5,019 nucleotides of DNA from Actinomycetota bacterium. Lineage in GTDB: Bacteria; Actinomycetota; Actinomycetes; S36-B12; UBA10799. Shown one piece after another: positions 1-5,019 of the stretch (position 1 is its first letter; every line of letters starts with the position of its first letter). The notes below the pieces were generated by a model. It worked only from the letters and a program-made list of their open reading frames with translations. It was not told where the DNA came from and ran no database searches. A program made the translations under genes and the position numbers. The DNA is taken from positions 5,928-10,946 of the forward strand of contig DMNR01000205.1 in assembly GCA_003452655.1 (NCBI GenBank), in the 5' to 3' direction.

Positions 1-60
1 GGTTCATCAGGGGGCTCGGCTTCAGCGCCCAAGGCGCCATCGAAGTCAAAGGGAAGTTAG
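1..60 (+). CDS. Possible 3' end of an upstream gene (partial)
   Basis: Reading from base 1, frame 1 gives 19 codons ending in TAG at 58-60. The peptide is rich in Gly, Ser, Ala, Pro and Lys and looks like a flexible C-terminal tail. It stops 4 bases before the GTG start of apbE, a spacing typical of an operon. In actinobacteria, apbE genes often follow genes for FMN-binding-domain or ferric-reductase-like membrane proteins, so such a partner is a reasonable guess, but nothing in 19 residues identifies it. The other two + frames are also open across this stretch, so the reading frame itself is uncertain. Confidence 0.3.
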   Translation, partial: GSSGGSASAPKAPSKSKGS

Positions 61-64
61 TCCT

Positions 65-1075
65 GTGGTCATCACTAGTCCCAGGCCTGAGACTGCGGGT
101 CAGTCTCCACGTAGAACGTGTGACTTGGGTTCGGCGGGTGCCACGGCTTACGCAACTGGTCGGCTGATGGGGACCGACTGCCAGGTCCGCGCCACCTGCG
201 ATTCAGCCTCAGAAGCGATTGCGGCAGTTGATGTTGGTTGGCAGGGAGTCGTGCAGTGTGAGAAGAGCTGGACTCGGTTCACATCCGATAGCGAACTCAC
301 TCGGCTGAACAACTCAGCCGAGCACGGGCCCACGACGACCGAGGTGTCTGACTTGATGGCGGCACTGGTTTCGGCAATGGTGTGGGCCTTCGACTACAGC
401 GGTGGGTGGGTTGACGCCTCACTGCTTCCTGAGATTATTGCGGCCGGTTACGACCGCGATTTCGCTGAGATGGTCACATCCCAGGCAGGGGAAGAGATCG
501 AACGCGCTCCCGGAGTTCCGCGGCCCCGCAATGGTCAGCGGCGGGCGATGGAGGCAGTATCGCTCGACGGAAATCAGGTGACTCGCTCGCGCTACGTTTC
601 CCTCGATTCCGGCGGCGTTGGCAAAGGATTGGCCGCTGACTTGATTGCAGAGTCGGTCATGGCTGCCGGTGCCCGCGGTGCCTTGGTTGACCTTGGCGGC
701 GACATTCGGGCCATCGGTGTAGACCAACATGCCCGCGCGTGGACGGTCCAAGCTGTCGACGAACGAAACCCGCAGGCTCCCGAACTCGCTGAGTGGGACG
801 TGACCGATGCCGGTATTGCTACGAGCAGTGTGGCCCGCCGTCGTTGGAGTGGTGGGCACCACTTGATCGATCCGCGAACCGGCCTGCCGAGCCAGAGTGA
901 TTTGCTTGCCGTGACCGTGTTGCACCGCGATGCGCTGACCGCTGAGGTCGCCGCCAAGTCGGCATTGCTCATGGGGCGCCGTGGTGCCGTCGATTGGTTG
1001 CGCGACAGGGGAGCGACCGCACTTCTTACTGGCACGGACAACCTCATCACCCGTGTAGAACGGGCCGATGGCTGA
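65..1075 (+). CDS. apbE: FAD:protein FMN transferase (ApbE family)
   Basis: This 336-residue protein belongs to the ApbE family, which uses FAD and Mg2+ to attach FMN through a phosphoester bond to Thr or Ser of partner flavoproteins. Family motifs appear in order: MGT at 35-37, an RF..DSEL..LN segment at 71-82, DSGGVGKGLAAD at 181-192, a VDLGGDI segment at 208-214, IATSS at 251-255 and HLIDPRTG at 266-273. The C-terminal metal-site region, usually A-D-A-x-x-T, reads TAEVAAKSALLMG (292-304), a variant I recall from actinobacterial homologues. There is no signal peptide or lipobox, so it is probably cytoplasmic, unlike the lipoprotein ApbE of proteobacteria. The GTG start at 65 has a GGGAAG ribosome site at 51-56. 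An ATG at codon 35 falls inside the conserved MGT motif and is too late. The flavoprotein substrate is not in the window. Confidence 0.93.
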   Translation: MVITSPRPETAGQSPRRTCDLGSAGATAYATGRLMGTDCQVRATCDSASEAIAAVDVGWQGVVQCEKSWTRFTSDSELTRLNNSAEHGPTTTEVSDLMAALVSAMVWAFDYSGGWVDASLLPEIIAAGYDRDFAEMVTSQAGEEIERAPGVPRPRNGQRRAMEAVSLDGNQVTRSRYVSLDSGGVGKGLAADLIAESVMAAGARGALVDLGGDIRAIGVDQHARAWTVQAVDERNPQAPELAEWDVTDAGIATSSVARRRWSGGHHLIDPRTGLPSQSDLLAVTVLHRDALTAEVAAKSALLMGRRGAVDWLRDRGATALLTGTDNLITRVERADG

Positions 1076-1102
1076 CGATTCCACGTGCCGCGGGTAGGTC
1101 GG

Positions 1103-1555
1103 CTAGTCGCTGGGTTTTCGGATCAAACCGTCATCGATTCCTGCGCGTCGCTCAACGAGATGGAATCCATCAACGTCGTTGTAGTCGACCACCTGGTCGT
1201 CGCGTTGCAGTCGGCTTCGGAAGTTGTCGTACCGGCGGCGCGCGGCTTCGGGCACTGACTGGTCGTCACGCTTGATCCGTGCTCCCGTGCGAAGCATCGT
1301 CAGCAGGTGATCCTTTTGATGCTCACGGGCGATCGGCGTCCACGGGATGTCTTCGGGGTAGCTCGGCCGCTGGTCTGCCTTGTCGGCGCGCGACAGCGCG
1401 ACTGAAACGGCTGATCGCGTGACCGGTGTGAACTCGTTGCCGAGTCGCTCGCGGTTCTCCTTGTTGATGAGGTCCGCCATCTGCTGTTGAGTGAGGCCGG
1501 CAGTGCGCCATTGCAGTAGTCGCCGGACAGGCGGCAGAACGCGTGCGCGGCTCAC
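1103..1555 (-). CDS. Helix-turn-helix DNA-binding protein, phage-like regulator family
   Basis: This 150-residue, highly charged protein has a predicted helix-turn-helix at about 18-57: LTQQQMADLI as the first helix and TRSAVSVALSRA as the likely recognition helix. The C-terminal half contains an IPW..IAREHQ..HLLTMLR segment (70-89) and ends with VVDYND.DGF..VERRAGID..LIRKP (122-148). From memory, this W/EH/MLR then VV-Y-GF-V-RR-GID-LIR-P pattern occurs in small HTH proteins of actinobacteria and actinobacteriophages; their function is mostly unknown. I chose the GTG at 1555-1553 because the frame runs about 32 codons further upstream but shows poor, Arg-rich codon use there, and because this GTG overlaps the TGA of the preceding small frame (GTGA). 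It has no clear ribosome site of its own, so coupling is likely. It converges on apbE with a 27-base gap. It is probably a repressor or activator of itself or of the divergent secreted-protein gene; that role is inferred. Confidence 0.8.
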   Translation of the reverse strand: MSRARVLPPVRRLLQWRTAGLTQQQMADLINKENRERLGNEFTPVTRSAVSVALSRADKADQRPSYPEDIPWTPIAREHQKDHLLTMLRTGARIKRDDQSVPEAARRRYDNFRSRLQRDDQVVDYNDVDGFHLVERRAGIDDGLIRKPSD

Positions 1556-1611
1556 AATCGCCGACGATATCCGCTCATGGTCTGGATGAGCGAGACGTCG
1601 TCGACGATCAT
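1552..1611 (-). CDS. Small leader reading frame (19 aa), coupled to the HTH gene
   Basis: An ATG at 1611-1609 opens a 19-residue peptide, MIVDDVSLIQTMSGYRRRL. Its TGA (1554-1552) overlaps the GTG of the HTH gene in the arrangement GTGA. A strong ribosome site, GAGGGG, sits 6 bases upstream. Most of its third codon positions are C or G, while the HTH frame over the same bases looks non-coding. The signal is therefore coding-like in this frame, then switches to the HTH frame at the overlap. It may be a leader that brings ribosomes to the regulator, a small functional protein with a basic C-terminus, or the start of a longer protein joined by frameshifting. I know no homologue. A GTG at 1629-1627 would add six residues but has no good ribosome site. 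Confidence 0.5.
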   Translation of the reverse strand: MIVDDVSLIQTMSGYRRRL

Positions 1612-1617
1612 TCGGTT

Positions 1618-1623
1618 CCCCTC
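1618..1623 (-). promoter_or_regulatory. Strong ribosome binding site for the leader frame
   Basis: The - strand reads GAGGGG here, 6 bases before the ATG at 1611. It is the best Shine-Dalgarno match in the - strand regulator unit and is the main reason for placing translation initiation at the small frame rather than at the HTH start. Confidence 0.6.
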
Positions 1624-1671
1624 GATCACCGTGACGTTGTCGTGCGAGCAATTCGCGCCACGCCGTCGAAG

Positions 1672-1690
1672 GTCCGGTGGATATCCGGAC
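1672..1690. promoter_or_regulatory. Inverted repeat, candidate operator
   Basis: The bases read GTCCGG-TGGATAT-CCGGAC, perfect 6-base arms around a 7-base centre, and GGATATCC within it (1679-1686) is a second palindrome. A direct echo, TCCGG-GGAT, recurs at 1673-1682 and 1684-1694. The repeat lies between the divergent HTH unit and the secreted-protein gene. It begins three bases past the possible -10 box of the - strand promoter, so it would cover the transcription start. This position suits an operator for the HTH protein. Binding is inferred, not shown. Confidence 0.35.
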
Positions 1691-1693
1691 GGA

Positions 1694-1722
1694 TTCCTAG
1701 TCTTGGCGCAGGCGTGGATCAA
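1694..1722 (-). promoter_or_regulatory. Possible promoter of the leader-HTH unit
   Basis: On the - strand, TTGATC (1722-1717) is separated by 17 bases from TAGGAA (1699-1694). The -35 box is close to the primary-sigma consensus and the spacing is ideal. The -10 box matches only the first, second and fifth positions of TATAAT. Transcription would start in or near the inverted repeat and run into the leader frame. I found no comparably placed promoter for the divergent + strand gene. Confidence 0.3.
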
Positions 1723-1743
1723 CACTTCCCCATGCCCCAATCG

Positions 1744-1749
1744 AAGGGA
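1744..1749 (+). promoter_or_regulatory. Ribosome binding site fixing the start of the secreted protein
   Basis: AAGGGA lies 6 bases before the ATG at 1756. The frame is open back to 1543, but the upstream part is not coding-like and overlaps the - strand regulator. This site and the signal peptide that directly follows the ATG settle the start. Confidence 0.7.
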
Positions 1750-1755
1750 CAGAAC

Positions 1756-2445
1756 ATGAATCCGAACCGGCTCATCCTCGCGGGGACAGCAACAGCACTT
1801 GTTGTTCCATCGCTACTGGTAGCTGCCGCGCCCGGATCTGCTGCAACGCTCGACCTCGGAACCCGTGTAGGTGATGTTGTGAGCATCTCGGCACCGACGA
1901 CGGCAAAGCGAATGAAGCTGTTCAAGATTACGTGCCAGGCGCCAACTAACCTCGCCGGTGGTCGCGTACACCTCTACCAGAACGGCAATATCTTCAAGCT
2001 CAGCAAGGTCACGGTTTCCAAGACCGGGGCATGCAACTTCAAGGTGAAGTCCGGGGTCAAAGGCCTCAACACCTTCGATGTTGCGGTGGTCAAGTCCGGC
2101 GTCACGTACCAGTCCAACAGCGCGACGGTTCAGATCGGCCCAAAGACCACTCTGGCGAAGCAGCCCAAGGGTGCAATCACCCTGAAGGGCGCGAAGACGA
2201 CCACTCTGTGGGCGAAGTACAAGATCAAATGTCAAGCGCCGAGCAGCCTCGCAGGCGGCAAGGTCACGCTGTACCAAAACGGTGCAGTACTCCCGCAGAA
2301 GTCGCAGTTTCGAGTGGGCGATAACGGCAGCTGTAACTTCTGGATCAAGTCCGGACTACTTGGCCTGAACACTTTCGACATGTCAGTGGCAAAGGGCGGC
2401 AGGACATATCAATCGAATGCCCTGAACGTAACCGTTAACAGCTAA
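1756..2445 (+). CDS. Secreted protein with two tandem copies of an unrecognised domain
   Basis: This 229-residue protein begins with a clear Sec signal peptide: a basic N-terminus, a hydrophobic stretch at about 6-25, and a GSAA cleavage region near 30. The mature part has two copies of a domain of about 80 residues (about 50-127 and 148-227), joined by a Lys/Thr-rich linker. Each copy carries CQAP, LAGG, LYQNG, CNF, KSG, GLNTFD and TYQSN. The cysteine pairs (60 and 93; 159 and 193) are equally placed, suggesting one disulfide per domain. The alternating polar and hydrophobic residues suggest a beta-sandwich, possibly Ig-like. The protein is Lys-rich and has no catalytic motif, transmembrane anchor or LPXTG signal. 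Adhesion, ligand binding or envelope binding are possible roles, but I do not recognise the family. It is divergent from the HTH unit and converges with the L,D-transpeptidase gene. Confidence 0.88.
   Translation: MNPNRLILAGTATALVVPSLLVAAAPGSAATLDLGTRVGDVVSISAPTTAKRMKLFKITCQAPTNLAGGRVHLYQNGNIFKLSKVTVSKTGACNFKVKSGVKGLNTFDVAVVKSGVTYQSNSATVQIGPKTTLAKQPKGAITLKGAKTTTLWAKYKIKCQAPSSLAGGKVTLYQNGAVLPQKSQFRVGDNGSCNFWIKSGLLGLNTFDMSVAKGGRTYQSNALNVTVNS
1903..2436 (+). repeat. Internal duplication: two homologous domains
   Basis: The codons for residues 50-127 and 148-227 encode homologous domains offset by 99-100 residues. The protein motifs are strongly kept, but many third codon positions differ (for example TGCCAGGCGCC against TGTCAAGCGCC). 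The duplication is therefore old and both copies look to be under selection, rather than being a recent DNA repeat. Confidence 0.85.
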
Positions 2446-3182
2446 CTGCTAACCGACCGCGTTGGCCCCATGATGATGTGTGGCAGCGCGGTCGGTTGTA
2501 GCCAGCGAAGCGTGGTGACGAGCTGAGACTTGGTCAGCGAGACACAACCGCGGGTTGAGCCAAGCCCGCGCTGATGAATCCAATATCCGCTTCCGGTGGT
2601 GCGGTCAGGTTGGTTCGTGTTTCGTGGCGGCTTGCCGATTCGCCGGTTGTAATTGATTGCGATCACGTAGTTGTACAGCTGGACCGGGTAGCTGATCTTG
2701 TATCCGCCCCGTTCATATCTCTTGGGGCCGTAGTGGTATCGCATGGATGTGCCCGGATTGCGCAGTCGACCACCGGTGTCTGTGAGGCTGAAGACTCCGA
2801 TTGGAGAACGCAGACTTCCCGTCCACGGGCGCTCATGCCAGCCGTTGAATCCGTTCAGCGACCACCACGAGCTCACTTGGGTCCAGCAGCCGGCGGCTTT
2901 CTCCCAGCGTTGGAAGGTGTTTTCATCGGTTCTGCGGCTTGTCGAAACGGCGACGATCAACTGGGTAGAGAGCAGGGGAACCTTGGACCAGGTCGTCGGA
3001 CCGATGCCCGGAACGGATTCCAGGCAAACCGGTGGCGGCGGATCTGCTGCGGGGACCTCGGTTTCGGCTGATGCGCCGGCTGCCGGAACAAACGTCAGTA
3101 GCAGGGCGGCCGTGATCACAGTGCAATTCGAAGCTGTTCCCCTCACGCGGCTTAGTCTGCGGGCGAATCTGCCCGATTGCAC
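2442..3182 (-). CDS. Exported YkuD-type L,D-transpeptidase
   Basis: This 246-residue protein has a basic N-terminus, a hydrophobic segment at about 21-35 and an ASA cleavage site near 39, so it is probably exported. The YkuD-like catalytic region includes SPIGVFSLTDTGGRL..PGT (126-145), an IAINYNRR strand (174-181), WIH at 201-203 and TRGCVSL at 210-216. By family knowledge, Cys213 is the nucleophile and His203 the likely catalytic base; such enzymes make 3-3 peptidoglycan crosslinks. The usual [ST]-H-G-C motif has Arg for His here, and the His-to-Cys loop is short. I recall a similar non-His motif in a Streptomyces subfamily. The start is uncertain: GTG at 3182 gives the better basic n-region, and GTG at 3146 would give 234 residues; neither has a strong ribosome site. 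It follows the DUF2804 gene by 40 bases. A longer frame back to 3542 is rejected because it runs through DUF2804 in another frame. Confidence 0.85.
   Translation of the reverse strand: MQSGRFARRLSRVRGTASNCTVITAALLLTFVPAAGASAETEVPAADPPPPVCLESVPGIGPTTWSKVPLLSTQLIVAVSTSRRTDENTFQRWEKAAGCWTQVSSWWSLNGFNGWHERPWTGSLRSPIGVFSLTDTGGRLRNPGTSMRYHYGPKRYERGGYKISYPVQLYNYVIAINYNRRIGKPPRNTNQPDRTTGSGYWIHQRGLGSTRGCVSLTKSQLVTTLRWLQPTALPHIIMGPTRSVSS
2451..2497 (+). terminator. Strong hairpin after the secreted-protein gene
   Basis: A perfect 11-base inverted repeat, AACCGACCGCG (2451-2461) and CGCGGTCGGTT (2487-2497), encloses a 25-base loop. A further GCT/AGC pairing (2448-2450 with 2500-2502) extends the stem past a 2-base bulge. 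It starts 5 bases after the TAA of the + strand gene, as expected for a terminator. There is no T-run, but actinobacterial terminators often lack one. It lies inside the last codons of the opposing L,D-transpeptidase gene, so it can serve only the + strand transcript without truncating the other message. Confidence 0.5.
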
Positions 3183-3222
3183 GCGTATCTGTCCAAGTTT
3201 CGGACTATTTGCCGCCGATCTT

Positions 3223-4203
3223 TTACCAACGATTCCGGGCTTGTTCGGCCCAACCCTCAAGCCCGTCGAGTCGGAATTGCTGTCCGGAGCCGTCGATGGC
3301 GGTTCCAGACCAGGTTCCGAACGCCTGCTGGGTGGATGACGCGAGGACGCCAAGGTTGGTTGTGGCGGATCGCACGTGGAACGGCACCATGACGGCATCG
3401 ACGAATTCACCGGTGATGTGCCAGGGGTCGTACCAGTTGTCAGGGTTGTAGTCCCAGGTGACGGAATCGGGCCAGTAGGTGAGGTGGCCGTTGACGAAGA
3501 TCCCGTTTTCCGTGGAACCAGTGCCATCGGTCCACTTGCCACCCAGTTGGAGGCCCACTACATCGGTACCGACGAGGCCTGCGGCAGTTGCCCAGTTCCA
3601 TGTCAGCGAGTAGGGCCAGCGGCCGCGCCCGCGGTCCAGGGCAGCGTATGACTGCCCCGGGGCGACCTCGAAGGACTTTCCATCAACGCGGATCGAACCT
3701 GTGACCGGTCGCGCGAGATCCTTGACGGTGTACTGGAAGCGCTTGTCGTCCCAGGGAACGACGACGGCCAGACAGTCGCCGCTCGCCGTGGCGTCGAGAG
3801 AAACCTCAACGCGGTCGGTCTTGGCTGACAGCGTTGTGCCGCCCTCGTGGTCGACGAACGCCATCGTGAGTTTGCGGCCGCGAATCTGTGCGGTCAATGG
3901 TGCTGGGTCATCTTGGAGTTTCGCCCCGGTCGGTCCGAATCCGATCACGTCCGAAACGACCTCTTGACCGGTGGCGCGGTCGAGAACGTACAACTGGTTG
4001 ACGGCGAGATAGTCAAGGTTCGAGATCGTCATCCCGATTGCGTGAGTGGTGGTGACAACTCCCCAATATTCCCACCGTTTGGTGCGTCCCCAGCCGCTCA
4101 GGTTGGTTCGGTGCAGGGGGCGACGGGAATAGCCGACGGCAGCGTCGTTGAGTCGCCCGTTAGGCAGGCAAAGATCGATCGGCTCGCAGATTTCGGAGAG
4201 CAC
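3223..4203 (-). CDS. DUF2804 domain-containing protein
   Basis: This 326-residue protein matches my recollection of the DUF2804 family along its whole length. Visible blocks are EPIDLCLPNGRLN (7-19), YSRRPLHRTNL (25-35), KRWEYW (42-47), PWDDKRFQYTVKD (150-162), RGRGRWPY (191-198), GLQLGGKWTDGTGSTEN (217-233), PFHVR (274-278) and a terminal GWAE..RNRW. The function is unknown. The many Trp, Tyr and Gly-rich strands suggest a beta-rich, barrel-like fold. There is no signal peptide or membrane segment, so it is probably cytoplasmic. The GTG at 4203 gives an N-terminus where the conserved block begins, and it lies 5 bases after the stop of the upstream gene, so coupled translation is likely. An ATG at 4260 or TTG at 4293 would overlap that gene and add unconserved residues. 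It sits between two peptidoglycan enzymes, which hints at an envelope or lipid link, but that is inference. Confidence 0.9.
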   Translation of the reverse strand: MLSEICEPIDLCLPNGRLNDAAVGYSRRPLHRTNLSGWGRTKRWEYWGVVTTTHAIGMTISNLDYLAVNQLYVLDRATGQEVVSDVIGFGPTGAKLQDDPAPLTAQIRGRKLTMAFVDHEGGTTLSAKTDRVEVSLDATASGDCLAVVVPWDDKRFQYTVKDLARPVTGSIRVDGKSFEVAPGQSYAALDRGRGRWPYSLTWNWATAAGLVGTDVVGLQLGGKWTDGTGSTENGIFVNGHLTYWPDSVTWDYNPDNWYDPWHITGEFVDAVMVPFHVRSATTNLGVLASSTQQAFGTWSGTAIDGSGQQFRLDGLEGWAEQARNRW

Positions 4204-4208
4204 GGAGC

Positions 4209-5019
4209 TTACGCGTTGCGGAAGTCTGGAGCAGTCCAGCCCAGGTACGGCATATTCCATCGGGCTTGAATCGTTTGGAACGAGACGATCCAAACGCGCC
4301 CAGTGCCCAACACGTCATTGCTGGCAATCATGTTGTTGCCCAGTGAGATGGCGACGTGGTTAGGCGACCAGAACATCAGTGCGCCTGGAGGGGCAACGGT
4401 ATTCGGTGAATGGCGGAACTCTTCTGGCATCCCGTTCCACTGGTCGATCGCGTTCGGGATCGTCTGGGGAGCGCCGTAGGCGATCGTGACCAGGTTCAGG
4501 CAGAGGTTGAACCAGCTCTTCTCTGGCGATGTCACCTGGCTAAGGACATACCGCATCGCGTCCGAGCAGGAACGGGAAGTCTTGTTGCTGTCTTCGGGCT
4601 TGAACTGACAGTCAGGCACTGGGTAGGTCTTGAAGAATTCCGTCACATCCGCCGCAACTGGACCCTCGCTGGATAACCCTAGGGCGAATCGAGCCGCCCG
4701 CACGTTGAGGGTGACCAGGTCGTATTCAGCCTTGGCTCCGGCGAACTCTGCGTCGGCGTCCTTCTTCTCCTTCTCGGCAGCTTCGATCAATGCGATCGCT
4801 TGTGCCATCCGGATGCTTTCGGAATCACCGACCATCTTGAGCATGCGTTGAGCATTCGACCAAGATGTCGCGTCGGCAGCTTCAAGCGTGACGACCTGTG
4901 CCAGCGCGGCCGGATCGACTCCAGTGATGTACGCCTGGCGCGCAACTCGGGCAACCGTCATGCGAGCTTCTTGGATCTTGCCGTTGAGTCCATCGAGATG
5001 GGTATTTGCTTCTTTGCTG
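4209..5019 (-). CDS. Coiled-coil plus NlpC/P60-like peptidoglycan hydrolase (5' partial)
   Basis: The frame is open to the right edge, so the N-terminus, including any signal peptide, is missing; 269 residues are visible. Numbered from the first visible residue, about 1-110 are Ala, Glu, Lys and Gln-rich and look helical or coiled-coil, as in RipA- or CwlO-type hydrolases. The C-terminal domain (about 150-265) resembles NlpC/P60: W.NLCLNLV.IAYG gives the candidate nucleophile Cys173, and PPGALMFW followed by NHVAISLG gives His221, 48 residues later, much like the spacing in RipA. IASND and YLGW.APDF follow. The third catalytic residue is not obvious. Cys137 and Cys151 may form a disulfide. 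The expected activity is cleavage of peptide stems of peptidoglycan outside the cell. It is the first visible gene of a - strand operon, 5 bases ahead of DUF2804. Confidence 0.82.
   Translation of the reverse strand, partial: SKEANTHLDGLNGKIQEARMTVARVARQAYITGVDPAALAQVVTLEAADATSWSNAQRMLKMVGDSESIRMAQAIALIEAAEKEKKDADAEFAGAKAEYDLVTLNVRAARFALGLSSEGPVAADVTEFFKTYPVPDCQFKPEDSNKTSRSCSDAMRYVLSQVTSPEKSWFNLCLNLVTIAYGAPQTIPNAIDQWNGMPEEFRHSPNTVAPPGALMFWSPNHVAISLGNNMIASNDVLGTGRVWIVSFQTIQARWNMPYLGWTAPDFRNA

Noticed and set aside
419..1084. Long - strand open frames opposite apbE
   Set aside because: ApbE motifs cover the + strand throughout. The antisense translations carry no recognisable motif and arise from GC-rich codon structure.
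1064..1103. Possible terminator between apbE and the HTH gene
   Set aside because: Only a 5-base pairing (GCCGA with TCGGC) with a 30-base loop and short palindromes such as CACGTG are present. This is too weak to call.
1556..1651. Upstream extension of the HTH frame to a TTG at 1651
   Set aside because: The extra 32 residues are Arg-rich with low C/G at third codon positions, while another frame over the same bases looks coding and has its own ribosome site.
1637..1665. Promoter for the secreted-protein gene starting from TTGTCG at 1637
   Set aside because: No -10-like hexamer lies at an acceptable distance, so I do not call a + strand promoter.
1543..1755. Extension of the secreted-protein frame upstream of 1756
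   Set aside because: It would bury the signal peptide, overlaps the - strand leader and regulator, and has poor codon use. The ribosome site and ATG at 1744-1758 explain the start.
1813..2277. 154-residue - strand frame opposite the secreted protein
   Set aside because: The + strand shows a signal peptide and two conserved repeats over the same bases. The antisense product has no ribosome site or motif that I can see.
2574..3339. Two + strand open frames opposite the L,D-transpeptidase
   Set aside because: The YkuD motifs and signal peptide on the - strand account for the region. The + strand products look like shadows.
3183..3542. Upstream extension of the L,D-transpeptidase frame to 3542
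   Set aside because: This stretch is the end of the DUF2804 gene read in another frame. Its low-complexity Ser/Thr/Pro translation and lack of motifs mark it as a shadow.

Overview
The window reads as a chromosomal segment of an actinobacterium (Actinomycetota). The signs are a moderately high GC content, GTG starts, C/G-rich third codon positions in the credible genes, an actinobacterial-type ApbE and a DUF2804 protein. I cannot place it below phylum from sequence alone.

Left part, + strand (1-1075): the last codons of a possible upstream gene are followed closely by an ApbE-type FAD:protein FMN transferase. This enzyme covalently attaches FMN to partner flavoproteins. Its partner is not in the window and may be the gene cut off at the left edge.

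Middle (1103-2445): a 150-residue helix-turn-helix protein lies on the - strand, converging on apbE. It is preceded by a 19-codon reading frame with a strong ribosome binding site whose TGA overlaps the regulator's GTG, an arrangement that suggests translational coupling. Divergent from this pair, on the + strand, is a small secreted protein made of two copies of an unrecognised domain of about 80 residues, each with two cysteines. The roughly 145-base region between them holds an inverted repeat beside a possible - strand promoter, so an autoregulatory operator is plausible but unproven.

Right part, - strand (2442-5019): three genes in one direction look like a cell-envelope operon. In order of transcription they are a secreted coiled-coil plus NlpC/P60-like peptidoglycan hydrolase (5' end beyond the right edge), a DUF2804 protein, and an exported YkuD-type L,D-transpeptidase with a non-canonical T-R-G-C active-site motif. 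The last gene converges on the two-domain secreted protein. Their stop codons overlap, and a strong hairpin lies inside the transpeptidase's 3' coding end.

No tRNA, rRNA, CRISPR array, insertion sequence or complete mobile element is visible. The most interesting parts are the leader-frame/regulator/two-domain secreted protein group and the pairing of DUF2804 with two peptidoglycan enzymes.
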